Part shown: one piece after another, positions 8,612-18,081 of the stretch
How positions within the stretch are numbered: position 1 is the stretch's first letter
Layout of the letters: the number at the start of each line of letters is the position of its first letter
Assembly (NCBI GenBank): GCA_020796225.1
Contig: CM036775.1
Location: forward strand, 4,971,393-5,035,392
Direction of reading: 5' to 3'
Origin: Arion vulgaris
Lineage: Eukaryota; Mollusca; Gastropoda; Stylommatophora; Arionidae
DNA: 64,000 nucleotides
Notes under the pieces: model-generated
The model's input: only the letters and a program-made list of their open reading frames with translations
The model's database searches: none
What the model was told of the DNA's origin: nothing
Program-made: the position numbers and the translations under genes

Positions 8612-9465
8612 CTTCCATATCTAGGCGTGATCTCATCATATTTCTTCTTCTCATGTCTAGACTTGATCTCATCATATTTCTTCTCATGTCTAGACTTGAT
8701 CTCATCATATTTCTTCTTCTCATGTCTAGACGTGATCTCATCATATTTCTTCTTCTCATGTCTAGACGTGATCTCATCATATTTCTTCTTCTCATGTCTA
8801 GACTTGATCTCATCATATTTCTTCTTCTCATGTCTAGACATGATCTCATCATATTTCTTCTTCTCATGTCTAGACTTGATCTTATCATATTTCTTCTTCT
8901 CATGTCTAGACTTGATCTTATCAATTCTTTTCTCTCATGTCTAGAATGATCTCACGCATATTTCTTTGTCATGTCTACGTGATCTATCATATTTCTTCTC
9001 ATGTCTAGACTTGATCTCATCATATTTCTTCTTCTCATGTCTAGACTGATCTCATATTTCTTCTTCTCATGTCTAGACTTGATCTCATCATATTTCTTCT
9101 TCTCATGTCTAGACTTGATCTCATCATATTTCTTCTCATGTCTAGACTTGATCTTATCATATTTCTTCTTCTCATGTCTAGACTTGATCTCATCATATTT
9201 CTTCTTCTCATGTCTAGACTTGATCTCATCATATTTCTTCTTCTCATGTCTAGACTTGATCTCATCATATTTCTTTTTCTCATGTCTAGACTTGATCTTA
9301 TCATATTTCTTCTTCTCATGTCTAGACTTGATCTCATCATATTTCTTCTTCTCATGTCTAGACATGATCTCATCATATTTCTTCTTCTCATGTCTAGACA
9401 TGATCTTATCATATTTCTTCTTCTCATGTCTAGACTATGATCTCATCATATTTCTCCTTCTTCAA
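8612..9465. repeat. 36-bp minisatellite, about 23 units
   Basis: The unit is about 36 bp (CATGTCTAGAC, TTGATCTCATCATATTTCTT, CTTCT), with 33-bp variants that lose one TTC triplet. Each unit has a TCTAGA core, and units with CATG after it form the 14-base palindrome CATGTCTAGACATG. Since 36 and 33 are multiples of three, long frames stay open on both strands (MSRLDLIIFLLL on +, SRHEKKKYDEIK on -). Irregular units at 8935-9055 break those frames. I see no promoter, splice signals or domain, so I do not call a gene. Confidence 0.9.
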
Positions 9466-9569
9466 CATGTCCACATCGATCACTATGTTAACCTCTATGT
9501 TTGTACATGATCTGCTAACAATTTGCTTCTTATCATGTACAAGTACCCGCCATCCAATCATTTTTTACT

Positions 9570-10490
9570 ATATAGTTCTAGTACATTGTCCATACATAAG
9601 TCTTGTACTTCTCATGTTAAAATATCTCTCCATATTAGTCATTTATAACTATATTGTACATGTAACCACAATATATTTTATAACTAATATTTGTACAAAT
9701 GTAATCGCACAATATATTTTATAACTAATATTTGTACAACATGTACACATCACAATATAGTTTTATAACTAATATTTGTACATGTACACTCACAATATAG
9801 TTTATAACTAATATTTGTACATGTACGATATAGAAACTAAAACAACATGTAACATACTATAGTTTTATAACTAATATTTGTACAACATGTACACATCCAA
9901 TTGCTGCGAACACAATATATTTTATAACTAATATTTGTCATATGTCACCACATTTATACTATATTGACAAGTCATACAATATAGTTTATAACTAATATTT
10001 GTACACCATGTACACTCCTAATTTTATAACTAATATTTGTACATGTACACATCACAATATAGTTTTATAACTAATATTTGTACAACATGTACACTCACAA
10101 TATAAGTTTTATAACTAATATTTGTACAACATGTACACATCACAATATAGTTTTATAACTAATATTTGTACATGTACACATCACAATATAGTTTTATAAC
10201 TAATATTTGTACAATATTACACATCACAATATAGTTTTATAACTAATATTTGTACAACATGTACACGCCACAATATAGTTTTATAACTAATATTTGTACA
10301 ACATGTACACATCACAATATAGTTTTATAACTAATATTTGTACACATCACAATATAGTTTTATAACTAATATTTGTACATGTACACATCACATATAGTTT
10401 TTGATAACTAATATTTGTACAACATGTACACATCACAATATAGTTTTGTTACTAATATTATGTACACCATATCTGTATATATTAGTTCTG
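9570..10490. repeat. 44-bp AT-rich tandem array
   Basis: The unit of about 44 bp (CAATATAGTTTTATAACTAA, TATTTGTACAACATGTACAC) repeats some 17 times with length variants. Short variants hold the palindrome GTACATGTAC. It lies about 100 bp from the 36-bp array but has an unrelated unit. Confidence 0.85.
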
Positions 10491-10589
10491 TACTTCCAAG
10501 TTATATTCAAGTGATATAGTTCTTAAATCTAAACCTATTGGTTGTACTAATTTTAACTCTTGTCCTTCAGTTTTATTCTTAAATTTGAA

Positions 10590-10700
10590 TAAAGACCTTT
10601 GCTTGACAAAGACCTTTTGGTCGAAACGTTGCTGTGTATCATTATTGTTTTTGTATTTTGTAAAACTACAGTACTTTGTTTTTACTTGTTTTGCCATTGC
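10590..10700 (-). repeat. Hammerhead/Penelope-like repeat copy
   Basis: As printed on the + strand the copy carries TTGACAAAGACCTTTTGGTC followed by GAAACGTTGCTGTGTATC, then TTTTGTAAAACTACAGTAC. The block occurs six times here. The first part resembles the conserved hammerhead core (CUGANGA, stem II, GAAA) found at the ends of Penelope-like elements, with changes in the core. Confidence 0.45.
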
Positions 10701-10739
10701 TCCCTGACACAATCATTTATATATTCCGCCTGTGTTCTG

Positions 10740-10956
10740 TCTGGTCTCTCAAAGAAGCAAAGGATAGTACCTCTGCAACCTACAAGTTGTAAGAGGCGAC
10801 TGAAGTAGGGATCTAGGAAAGCTAACCTAGTAATTAAAAAGCGTCGCAGAAATCAGATGTGCTGGCTTACTTGTAGGCGCATAACTGGCACATTGTACTA
10901 TCGCTCTTAGGCTCGGATTACAAAGAGTAAAATCAATATGGCGCGTTAAAAGAAGG
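10740..10956 (+). mobile_element. SINE-C copy, 5' truncated
   Basis: Matches SINE-C from AAGAAGCAAAGGATAGTACC to the GTTAAAAGAAGG end, with small internal deletions. Confidence 0.7.
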
Positions 10957-10979
10957 ACACGATTTATATAATCAACCTG

Positions 10980-11490
10980 CTACGAAAACAGGTACTACAA
11001 CACTCAAAGATCAAGATGGAAGTGAAAAGACAGATGATAAAAAGTATTTTCCTACCAATACTTTGTTACCAGTGCCATACTTGTTCTCTGACAGCAACAT
11101 ATCACAGAAAGCTCACCACGTGTGAAATGAAATGCTTGAGGAAGGCAGTGGAACTCACCAGGAAATATTTATTACTAGAAATGAGGACATCAGAAGCAGA
11201 GTGGGCATAACTTCATGCACTGAATACATCGAAAGACAACAAATGTAGTGGTTTTGACATTTAATGAGAATGAAATACAACCAACCACTAATAACAGCAT
11301 ACAATAAAAAGAGATCGGGTACTAGAGCTAATGGAAGACCAAGAAAAAGATTGATAGACAATATCAAGACCACTACCATAAACACGGATATAATACAACA
11401 AGGATGACTCAACCGGCCCTGGAACGCAAATTAAAGCTCCCACCCCTACGCTTAACAGCAAGAGTGGATAACCAATTTATCCTGACATTA
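10980..11490 (+). mobile_element. LINE fragment (RTE-like), C-terminal
   Basis: Broken + frames read KRQMIKSIFLPILCYQCHT and KLTTCEMKCLRKAVELTRK, then LMEDQEKD. The nearest relative is at 38270-38715 (+). The 3' end includes AATTAAAGCTCCCACCCCTA, a tail also seen at 12110 and 39850. Confidence 0.65.
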
Positions 11491-11644
11491 TTACTGCGTT
11501 GCTAAATCTCCGAGGCAAATTGGTGACCGTAGAATCCGTTATCCCATTTCTCATTGTGAGGGTCGTTGCACCATGTTATGCGCCTTACGGCCTGGTGCAT
11601 CCGTTTTCTGCAAGCATTTGTTTTGGGTTAGCATTCCCTAGCGG

Positions 11645-11756
11645 ACGCGTGCATCCGATTTCAGCCAAACCTCCTAAGTTACGACATGCGTGTAGGTAAC
11701 AGTGGTTCTATTCTTTACACCCCAATTTGGACCCCGGTAACCGCTCGGGCGGATAT
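11645..11756 (-). mobile_element. SINE-C2 head fragment
   Basis: Reverse-strand 5' half of SINE-C2 (GAGCGGTTACCGGGGTCC to CGGATGCACGCG on the minus strand). Confidence 0.65.
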
Positions 11757-11829
11757 CAATCTGAAACTCCCTGAGCATACTCATTGAGTGATCAGAATCT
11801 GTATAACCGTGAACCTAATTTTATTGTAA

Positions 11830-12200
11830 CAGTACACATGATGATGGTGTATGGCAGAATAGAGGAATAAGATGGTATGATAGGGTCATAAATGAGGAAC
11901 TTATGGAGAGAACAAGACAGATTCCAGTGAACGAACAGGTTAAAAAAAAGCTGGCGCTGGATAGGACACTGCGAAAACCGGAGGGAAATATAACAAGAAG
12001 GGTCCTTGCCTGAACCCGCAGGGACAGCGAAAGAAGGGAGCCGAGAAAACATGGAGACGAGATTTGAGGCGAAGATCAACAGGGCGACTCATCTGGCCCT
12101 AGAATGCAAATTAAAGCTCACATCCCTACGCTTAACGGCAAGAGTGGACAACCAACTCCACCTTCCACCTGGGAATAGACAATAGTCAAATAGTGAATCA
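11830..12200 (+). mobile_element. LINE C-terminal region (NPQGQRKR type)
   Basis: In shifting frames the + strand encodes INEELMERTRQIPVNEQVKK and LNPQGQRKKGAEKTWRRDL. This is the conserved end of a common invertebrate non-LTR ORF. A second copy is at 56600-56830 (+). The element ends with the AATTAAAGCTCACATCCC tail. Confidence 0.65.
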
Positions 12201-12249
12201 GCGTTGTTTTTAACGACCAGTTTCAAATTTAAATTTGGAAACGCGTAAT

Positions 12250-12350
12250 AACAAAGTACTGTAGCTTATACAAAACAATGACAATACACAGCAACGTTTC
12301 GACCAAAAGGCCTTTATCAGGCAAACAATACAACAAGACTGACGAATTTT
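12250..12350 (+). repeat. Hammerhead/Penelope-like repeat copy
   Basis: Carries CAAAGTACTGTAGC, then CAGCAACGTTTCGACC and AAAAGGCCTTTATCAGGC, the reverse complement of the 10590 copy. Confidence 0.45.
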
Positions 12351-12379
12351 ACAGCACAATACATATAGACTACGACAGA

Positions 12380-13140
12380 GATATTCCAACGATAATAAAA
12401 TGAAAATCTAAAAAACCCAACATTTCTAGGAGTCACTCTAGACCCCTGTTTCCCAACGTAGGCCCACGTGAGGGCATTTTCATCGTTAAGGTGTGCAATG
12501 GACTCATTCAGAGTTTAACTAATGTTCATGATGTTGCAAAACCGATATATCGGCTTTTGGATGTCTGTTGACAAACCACCAAGAAATACAAAGGGGGTTG
12601 AATTTTAAAAAAGTTATGGGCCATTAGTTTGACTATCAGAGTACTGGATACTCACTGTGCAGCTGTATTATACAGGTGTCCTTAGAGTACCATTTTGTAG
12701 TTGTATAGTTAACGAAGGAGCATTTATATATGGATTACAGTAGAATGTCATGAGATCTTGTTTTCCATGTTTGGCGACAGACTGAAAAGGCGTGGTTGGG
12801 ATATACATTTTTAGACAATGACAGAAGAGTGTCGTTAGTCGAAGTAAAATTAGTCTTTTCCAAGAGAGTAACAGATGTGGGAAATCGTAGTCGTGAGAAC
12901 AAAGTTTTTGAATAGTAAAGTAAGAATATTCACCCATATGTATAGACGGCACTTAACTAAATGAGCTAAAAACGATCCTCGGAGTATTACCAAACTCACT
13001 CAAACGCACCGTCATACAGTGGATCCCATCACACTGCAAAATAAGCAGAAACGAAGAGGCAGACAGGATAGCAAAGGCAGGTGGGTGACTGCCGCAGACT
13101 GATTACGAAATCAGCTACGAGGAAGCTAAAACAACCATCT
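12380..13140 (+). mobile_element. LINE with RNase H remnant, split by about 490 bp
   Basis: The + strand encodes NPTFLGVTLDP at about 12417-12450, a motif near the end of the RT domain in I-group LINEs. After unassigned sequence, 12960-13080 reads LKRTVIQWIPSHCKISRNEE and ADRIAKAGG, the RNase H part with its conserved W-x-P-x-H-x3-x-x-N-E-x-A-D pattern. The 12461-12950 block between them is unclassified and may be a later insertion. Confidence 0.6.
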
Positions 13141-13151
13141 GATCGCGATAT

Positions 13152-13622
13152 AGAGATCATCATCAGGTGCCGTCTCCACATCGAAGGTTGGCTGCAATGA
13201 ATCTACAGCATCCTCTGTCTTTCGCCTTGACGTTGCACACTGCCAGACTGTAACCTGTCCATTTCTTAAAGTTTCCTCCCACTTATCTCTCGGTCTTCCT
13301 CTTGCTCTTCCTCTCTCAACTTTCCTCTAGTAAATGTTTTATCATGGTGTCATGTCTTTTTATGTGCCCAAAATACTTTACTTGTCTGAATTTTATTTCT
13401 CTTAATAATTGTTTCTTCATGCCTAGTTTTCCTAAAACTTGTTTATTTGTCTGTTTTTCTGTCCATGAAACTCTGCCTATTCTTCTATATATCCACATCT
13501 CAAATGCATCAATTCTGTCTTCTAACTGCTTGTTCATTGTCCATGTTTCCGAGCCATACATAGGATATACATATAGGATATATATAGCATGTGATCATTC
13601 TCATATAGAGATATAGAGATAA
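13152..13622 (-). mobile_element. RTE-like LINE fragment, left inverted copy flanking MIF
   Basis: An 81-codon minus frame contains YGSETWTMNKQLEDRIDAFE and MWIYRRIGRVSWTEKQTNKQ, then the QVKYFGHIKRHDTM motif of RTE/BovB-like LINEs. It is almost identical to 23270-23735 but in the opposite orientation. RT catalytic motifs are absent. Confidence 0.8.
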
Positions 13623-13640
13623 GTGATCGAAAGACCACCC

Positions 13641-14170
13641 TCAACACAGCGTCAGAGATGGGTTATCAGTTATATGAGGACTATCATCATAGAACTCCGG
13701 ACATGTCCATAGGTACTCCGATCTCCGCCTCAGCAAATCCAGCAGCTTCCAGCGACCCAACACGCCAGTTCGATGTTGATTAATCAATCTCTTTGCATAT
13801 TTAGCATGTCGTTCTTTTCGGACTGCACCAATATTGACACCCATTTCTCTCAATCTGGTCAGCGAGTGGGATTCACAGCCCTGAAATTCCTCTGTTCGGA
13901 AAGACTCAATGCGTGAAGAATGTCACTTCGTTCCATGGCAGCTCCTCTGATATTGTAGCCAAGCCAGCCAATCTATCAGCTCGTTCATTACCCCTAACTC
14001 CTGCATGTCCAGGGACAAAAAAAAGTTGATTTCTCTGATCATTGTCTGTACCAGTACCTCCACCCAGTTGCGTCTCACCATTTCTGAATCGACTTTATGA
14101 ATCCTGCTCATGGAGTCACTATGAAAACACGAGAGTAGTTGTGAGATGCCAACTATTTCACCGCCTCCGT
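13641..14170 (-). mobile_element. LINE-R2 RNase H fragment
   Basis: Minus frames read MSRIHKVDSEMVRRNWVEVL and VQTMIREINFFLSLDMQELG, then MREMGVNIGAVRKERHAKYA and CPEFYDDSPHITDN. This is the second half of an RNase H domain and the LINE C-terminus, related to 32450-33110 (+). At least two frame breaks separate the parts. Confidence 0.75.
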
Positions 14171-14280
14171 AACCGCCCGAACCTCCATTGTCAAACAGAG
14201 ATGGGTACTATGGTCCATCTCGTTTTCCGTCTCCGTACTCCGGTACTGCAGACTCCGGTACCACATTTACAACACATTTT

Positions 14281-14610
14281 AAATTGACACAACTATCATG
14301 TGTAGTCTGTGCCACTGCGAGCAGGCGGACATGACGGCAGATCACCTACTTCAAGACTGTCCACTGTTAGCAGGCCAGAGAAACGAAACCTGGTCGGAAA
14401 ATATCGAATTAAATGGGACGCAGCTCCAACAACAGTAGATGGGCTGGGTTTGAAGATTGGAGTAGGTAGAAAAGAACAGCATAACAGGTACGTGAGTGCG
14501 TGATCAATCAAAATCGAACTGGAACGGTCAGTCGCTGGACGCTGAGTGCAATGAAGATATTCCAAACTGCTGAATTTATGAGATCTGGGGATTATGAGGC
14601 GATTTAACAT
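14281..14610 (+). mobile_element. LINE-R C-terminal fragment
   Basis: The + strand encodes CHCEQADMTADHLLQDCPLL, the Cys/His-rich motif following RNase H in these LINEs, then a GVGRKEQHN stretch. Frame changes and stops make it non-functional. Confidence 0.6.
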
Positions 14611-14635
14611 ATAAAATATGTGAAAATTTAACTTT

Positions 14636-14639
14636 AAAA
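14636..14639 (-). terminator. Pol III T-run terminator of tRNA-Glu
   Basis: Four consecutive T residues on the minus strand lie just past the tRNA 3' end, the normal Pol III stop signal. Confidence 0.6.
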
Positions 14640-14643
14640 GTTT

Positions 14644-14715
14644 TTCCCAAGCGGGGAATCGAACCCCGGCCGTCGCGGTGAGAGCGCGAAATCCTAACCA
14701 CTAGACCACTTGGGA
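14644..14715 (-). tRNA. tRNA-Glu (anticodon CTC)
   Basis: The minus strand folds into a 72-nt cloverleaf. The acceptor stem TCCCAAG pairs fully with CTTGGGA, with discriminator A. The D arm contains the A box TGGTCTAGTGGTTAGGAT. The anticodon stem TCGCG/CGCGA holds the loop CTCTCAC, giving anticodon CTC (GAG codons). The T arm is GGGGTTCGATTCCCC with an intact B box. CCA is not encoded, as expected in a eukaryote. A TTTT run lies a few bases downstream on the minus strand as a Pol III terminator. No intron is present and every stem is paired, so it looks functional rather than a SINE relic. Confidence 0.95.
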
Positions 14716-15285
14716 GACATATTTTGTGCACAGCAGCAAATATAATTATATTATTTTAACATCCACGATTAGAAATTGTTTTTAAAATTCTCAATATAAA
14801 AATGCCCATTCAATAACAGTAACACATGGAATCTATAGCTATTCATGTAAGTTAATACAGATGATAGTGATTACTGAGTTGAGGAGGGATTAATTATGCA
14901 GAAAACCACTGATGACTACCTCAGACTTCAGTCCACGACCGCAGACGTCATCTGAGGACGAGGTGACACACTCAGTTGTTTTTTTCGACTCACGTCTACA
15001 CGACACTTGACGACACACGTAACACTGAACACTGGTCACTGAACACACGCTATCTGTACATGGTCAATGAATGATCATAATAATATACGTATATTTTCAA
15101 ATTTTGTTAATTACATATGATTGAGCCACTTACTAAGTTACTAAAGTGACTAAACAAGTTTCAGTGAATTTACCAACATAAGAGATATTTAATTTAACGA
15201 AGAGGTAAGTGAAAGTCGAAACTTTTGTTTTAGAGTTGGTCAAACTTCAACGACGATCATAATGATGATAATTATATCCTAATGT
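14716..15285. other. Unassigned intergenic stretch
   Basis: No gene or recognised repeat. It contains GACGTCATCTGAGGACGAGG and several CACGACACTTGACG-like near repeats around 14990-15050. Confidence 0.4.
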
Positions 15286-15565
15286 AAGTTGAAGATGGAT
15301 AAGGGGGGTATTCTTCGGTCTCTTCGCGACTGTCTGTTGGATGAGGACACTAAAATCGATGTTGAATCGACCAAGCGATTTAGGCAGTTTGGAGTTACCC
15401 GTTATACAACTCGAACTGGATGCCTGAGAGACAGAGTGAGAGGTGTGTTTGATCAGCGAGCCACAGAAACCATCGGTATGCATACTCTTCGATATCTGTT
15501 GGGGAGACTGAGCACCTATGGGTCTGCCCGGAGTGCAATGACGTCAGTTTAGTAACCAATAACGA
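15286..15565 (+). mobile_element. LINE-R1 C-terminus, 3' end
   Basis: An 87-codon + frame contains MKMDKGGILRSLRDCLLDED and TKRFRQFGVTRYTTRTGCLR, then HTLRYLLGRLSTYGSA. The same protein ends three minus-strand LINE-R1 copies (27541, 34797, 41087). A one-base shift hides CPECNDVSLVTNN, encoded at the end. All copies share the 3' border GTTTAGTAACCAATAAC, so the element ends almost at its stop codon. Confidence 0.75.
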
Positions 15566-15799
15566 ATCCTAATGTAAACAGCTTAGCTGACCTTTAACTT
15601 TAGCTGATTATTTTGTAAACACATAACTAATCAACTCTAACTTTCAACTAAGTTTATTAAGTCATTAAGTCAAGACCTAGGCTAAGACTAAGACTAAGTT
15701 TACGTGTTTCGCCAACTAAGTTTAAGTTAAATGAATAAAATGAATATGAATTGTCATTAGACATGATTAGAGCAGCACAAGTTAAATAAAATGTTTTTT

Positions 15800-15975
15800 T
15801 GTTAATTATTTCACAATGGGAACAAAGCAAAAGGCCGGCCATGCAAAAGATGGACCTCAGAAATAACAGAGGCAACGAAAGAGACTATTTACAAAGTGCA
15901 TACTAGGACCCGTTTTAGAAATCTCTTCTTGACCTGACGATGTGAGGCAAACAGGATTTGAGAAAGAAAGAAAGA
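15800..15975 (+). mobile_element. LINE-Q C-terminal fragment
   Basis: The + strand encodes NKAKGRPCKRWTSEITEATK followed by ETIYKVHTRTRFRNLFLT. This is the end of LINE-Q, whose RT part is at 59815-60705 (-). Confidence 0.65.
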
Positions 15976-15976
15976 A

Positions 15977-16202
15977 TAATTGAGTTTTATAACTTTAGTT
16001 ATTGAGTTTTATAAATTGAGTTTTATAACTTTAGTTATTGAGTTTTATAACTTTAATTATTGAGTTTTATAACTTTAATTATTGAGTTTTATAACTTTAA
16101 TTATTGAGTTTTATAACTTTAGTTATTGAGTTTTATAACTTTAATTATTGAGTTTTATAACTTTAATTATTGAGTCTTATAACTTTAATTATTGAGTTTT
16201 GT
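15977..16202. repeat. 22-bp AT-rich satellite upstream of MIF
   Basis: TGAGTTTTATAACTTTAATT plus AT repeats about ten times with few substitutions. It ends about 100 bp before the MIF start codon, so its copy number could affect the promoter. Confidence 0.9.
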
Positions 16203-16302
16203 CAGAAATGGTAAAAGATATTAACTAAGGTATAATAATTTATTCTGTACATATTGACATTTTTACAGTTGTTGAGGTTTGTGAAAGAGTGACAACACAA
16301 AA

Positions 16303-16410
16303 ATGCCATTGTGTTTTTTACATACAAATTTGAAGGAGTCTGCTCTAGAAGATGGAATTGAACTTAGGATTGCCAGAACTATTGGTCAGATTCTTGGTAA
16401 ACCTTTAGAG
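16303..16410 (+). CDS. mif: MIF exon 1 (coding part)
   Basis: Thirty-six codons from ATG, beginning MPLCFLHTNLKESALEDGIE and ending GQILGKPLE, followed by the strong donor GTAAGAG. The start is fixed by the Pro2 that MIF needs at its mature N-terminus. The last 20 or so bases and the donor are the seed of the 50-bp array that follows. Confidence 0.93.
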
Positions 16411-18037
16411 GTAAGAGACTGTATTGTCATTATGGTGAGATTCTTGGTAAACCTTTAGAGGTAAGAGACTATATTGTCATTATGGTGAGACTCTTGGTAA
16501 ACCTTTAGAGGTAAGAGACTGTATTGTCATTATGGTGAGACTCTTGGTAAACCTTTAGAGGTAAGAGACTGTATTGTCATTATGGTGAGACTCTTGGTAA
16601 ACCTTTAGAGGTAAGAGACTGTATTGTCATTATGGTGAGACTCTTGGAAAACCTTGGGAGGTAAGAACCGTGGCCTCCGATAACATACTGCCAGCGGTAA
16701 AAAGTAAAGGAACCCTTTCATACCTCGTGGTATATAGGTCAATACAGTGTTAGGCCTGTATTTTCATTGACCGTCGGCACACGATGGGTGATGTGGTCAG
16801 CATCACGCCAGCCGCTTTACTTTCCCAGAGCATGTCTGGTACCCAGTTGAGGCTGGGTCAACCTGAGAGCCGTCGCGGTCGGGAAAAATTCCACGCGCAT
16901 TGCGGAGCTGAACCCAGACCACCAGCCTTGCGAAGCGAGTTCACTACCAACTACGCTACAGCGGCTCTCATACGGCCAGCGGGCTCAGGTAAAAATTCTA
17001 GTAAATAAGACCACAACTGTCTCATGATCCTGGCATCCCAGTATTGTTGTATATAGACTAATTCATTTGAAAAACAACACATCATGCTAAATCAAGGTTA
17101 TATTATATTACAAGTTCAGTTTAAAGCTAAGGAATATCAATATTATTATAATTCTTCATCAATAAATAACTATGAAAGCATAGAATGGAGTCTTCTTTTT
17201 CTTTTATCTTCACACTTCTCCCGGGTTGTTGTCCAATGTCGTAGTTTTTCTGTTTTTGTCTTGCGCTGTTCTGGTGGCTTGAGTGATTGTTATTTTGCTC
17301 TTTGACAGGATTCTGCTATGCCATCTATGGCGAAGCACGTAAACAAAGTACTGTAGTTTTACAAAATACAAAAACAATGACAATACACAGCAACGTTTTG
17401 ACCAAAAGGCCTTTATCAAGCAAACGATGCATTGTGCTCAATTGTCCCAGCTATATTTGTATCATGAGTCGAAGTAGCATAGTTATTAGTGAACTTGCTT
17501 CTTCCCCTAGTGGTTCGGGTTCAATTCCACAGCGGTGTGAAATTTTTTTTCTGACCGTAACGGCTCTTAGGTAGACCCAGTTTCAGTTGGGTATCAGAAA
17601 ATGCACTGGGAAGTAAAGACAGCTGACAAAATGTTGACCAGATCATCATATTCACCCGTGTGGTGCCGGGCCCAGAAGGGAAGCAAAGAATAGTACCACT
17701 GTGACCTACAATGCATGTCGTAAGAGGTGACTAATGTAGACCCTAGGGATGCTACCCTAGTAAATAAAAGCAGCGCAGAAATCGGATGTGCTGGCCTACT
17801 TGTAGACACATAACTGGCACAACGTACAATCGCTCTTAGGCTCGGATCACATACAAATCACACAGCGTGGTTGACTGGTGGTCAACATGGAGCGTTCGAA
17901 GAAGAAGAAGACCACATCGTCCATCGTGTGCCAAAGGTCAATAAAAAATGAGAGCCTAACAAAGTATTACCCAATATACCTCAAGGTATGAAAAAGGGTT
18001 CCTTTACCCTTTATATTGATATCATGTTCGATTCTTA

Positions 18038-18081
<44 letters not shown>

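Noticed and set aside
8508..9510. Long frames on both strands across the minisatellite as a repeat-protein gene
   Set aside because: They depend on repeat units divisible by three, are open in competing frames, and have no start context, splice sites or domain.
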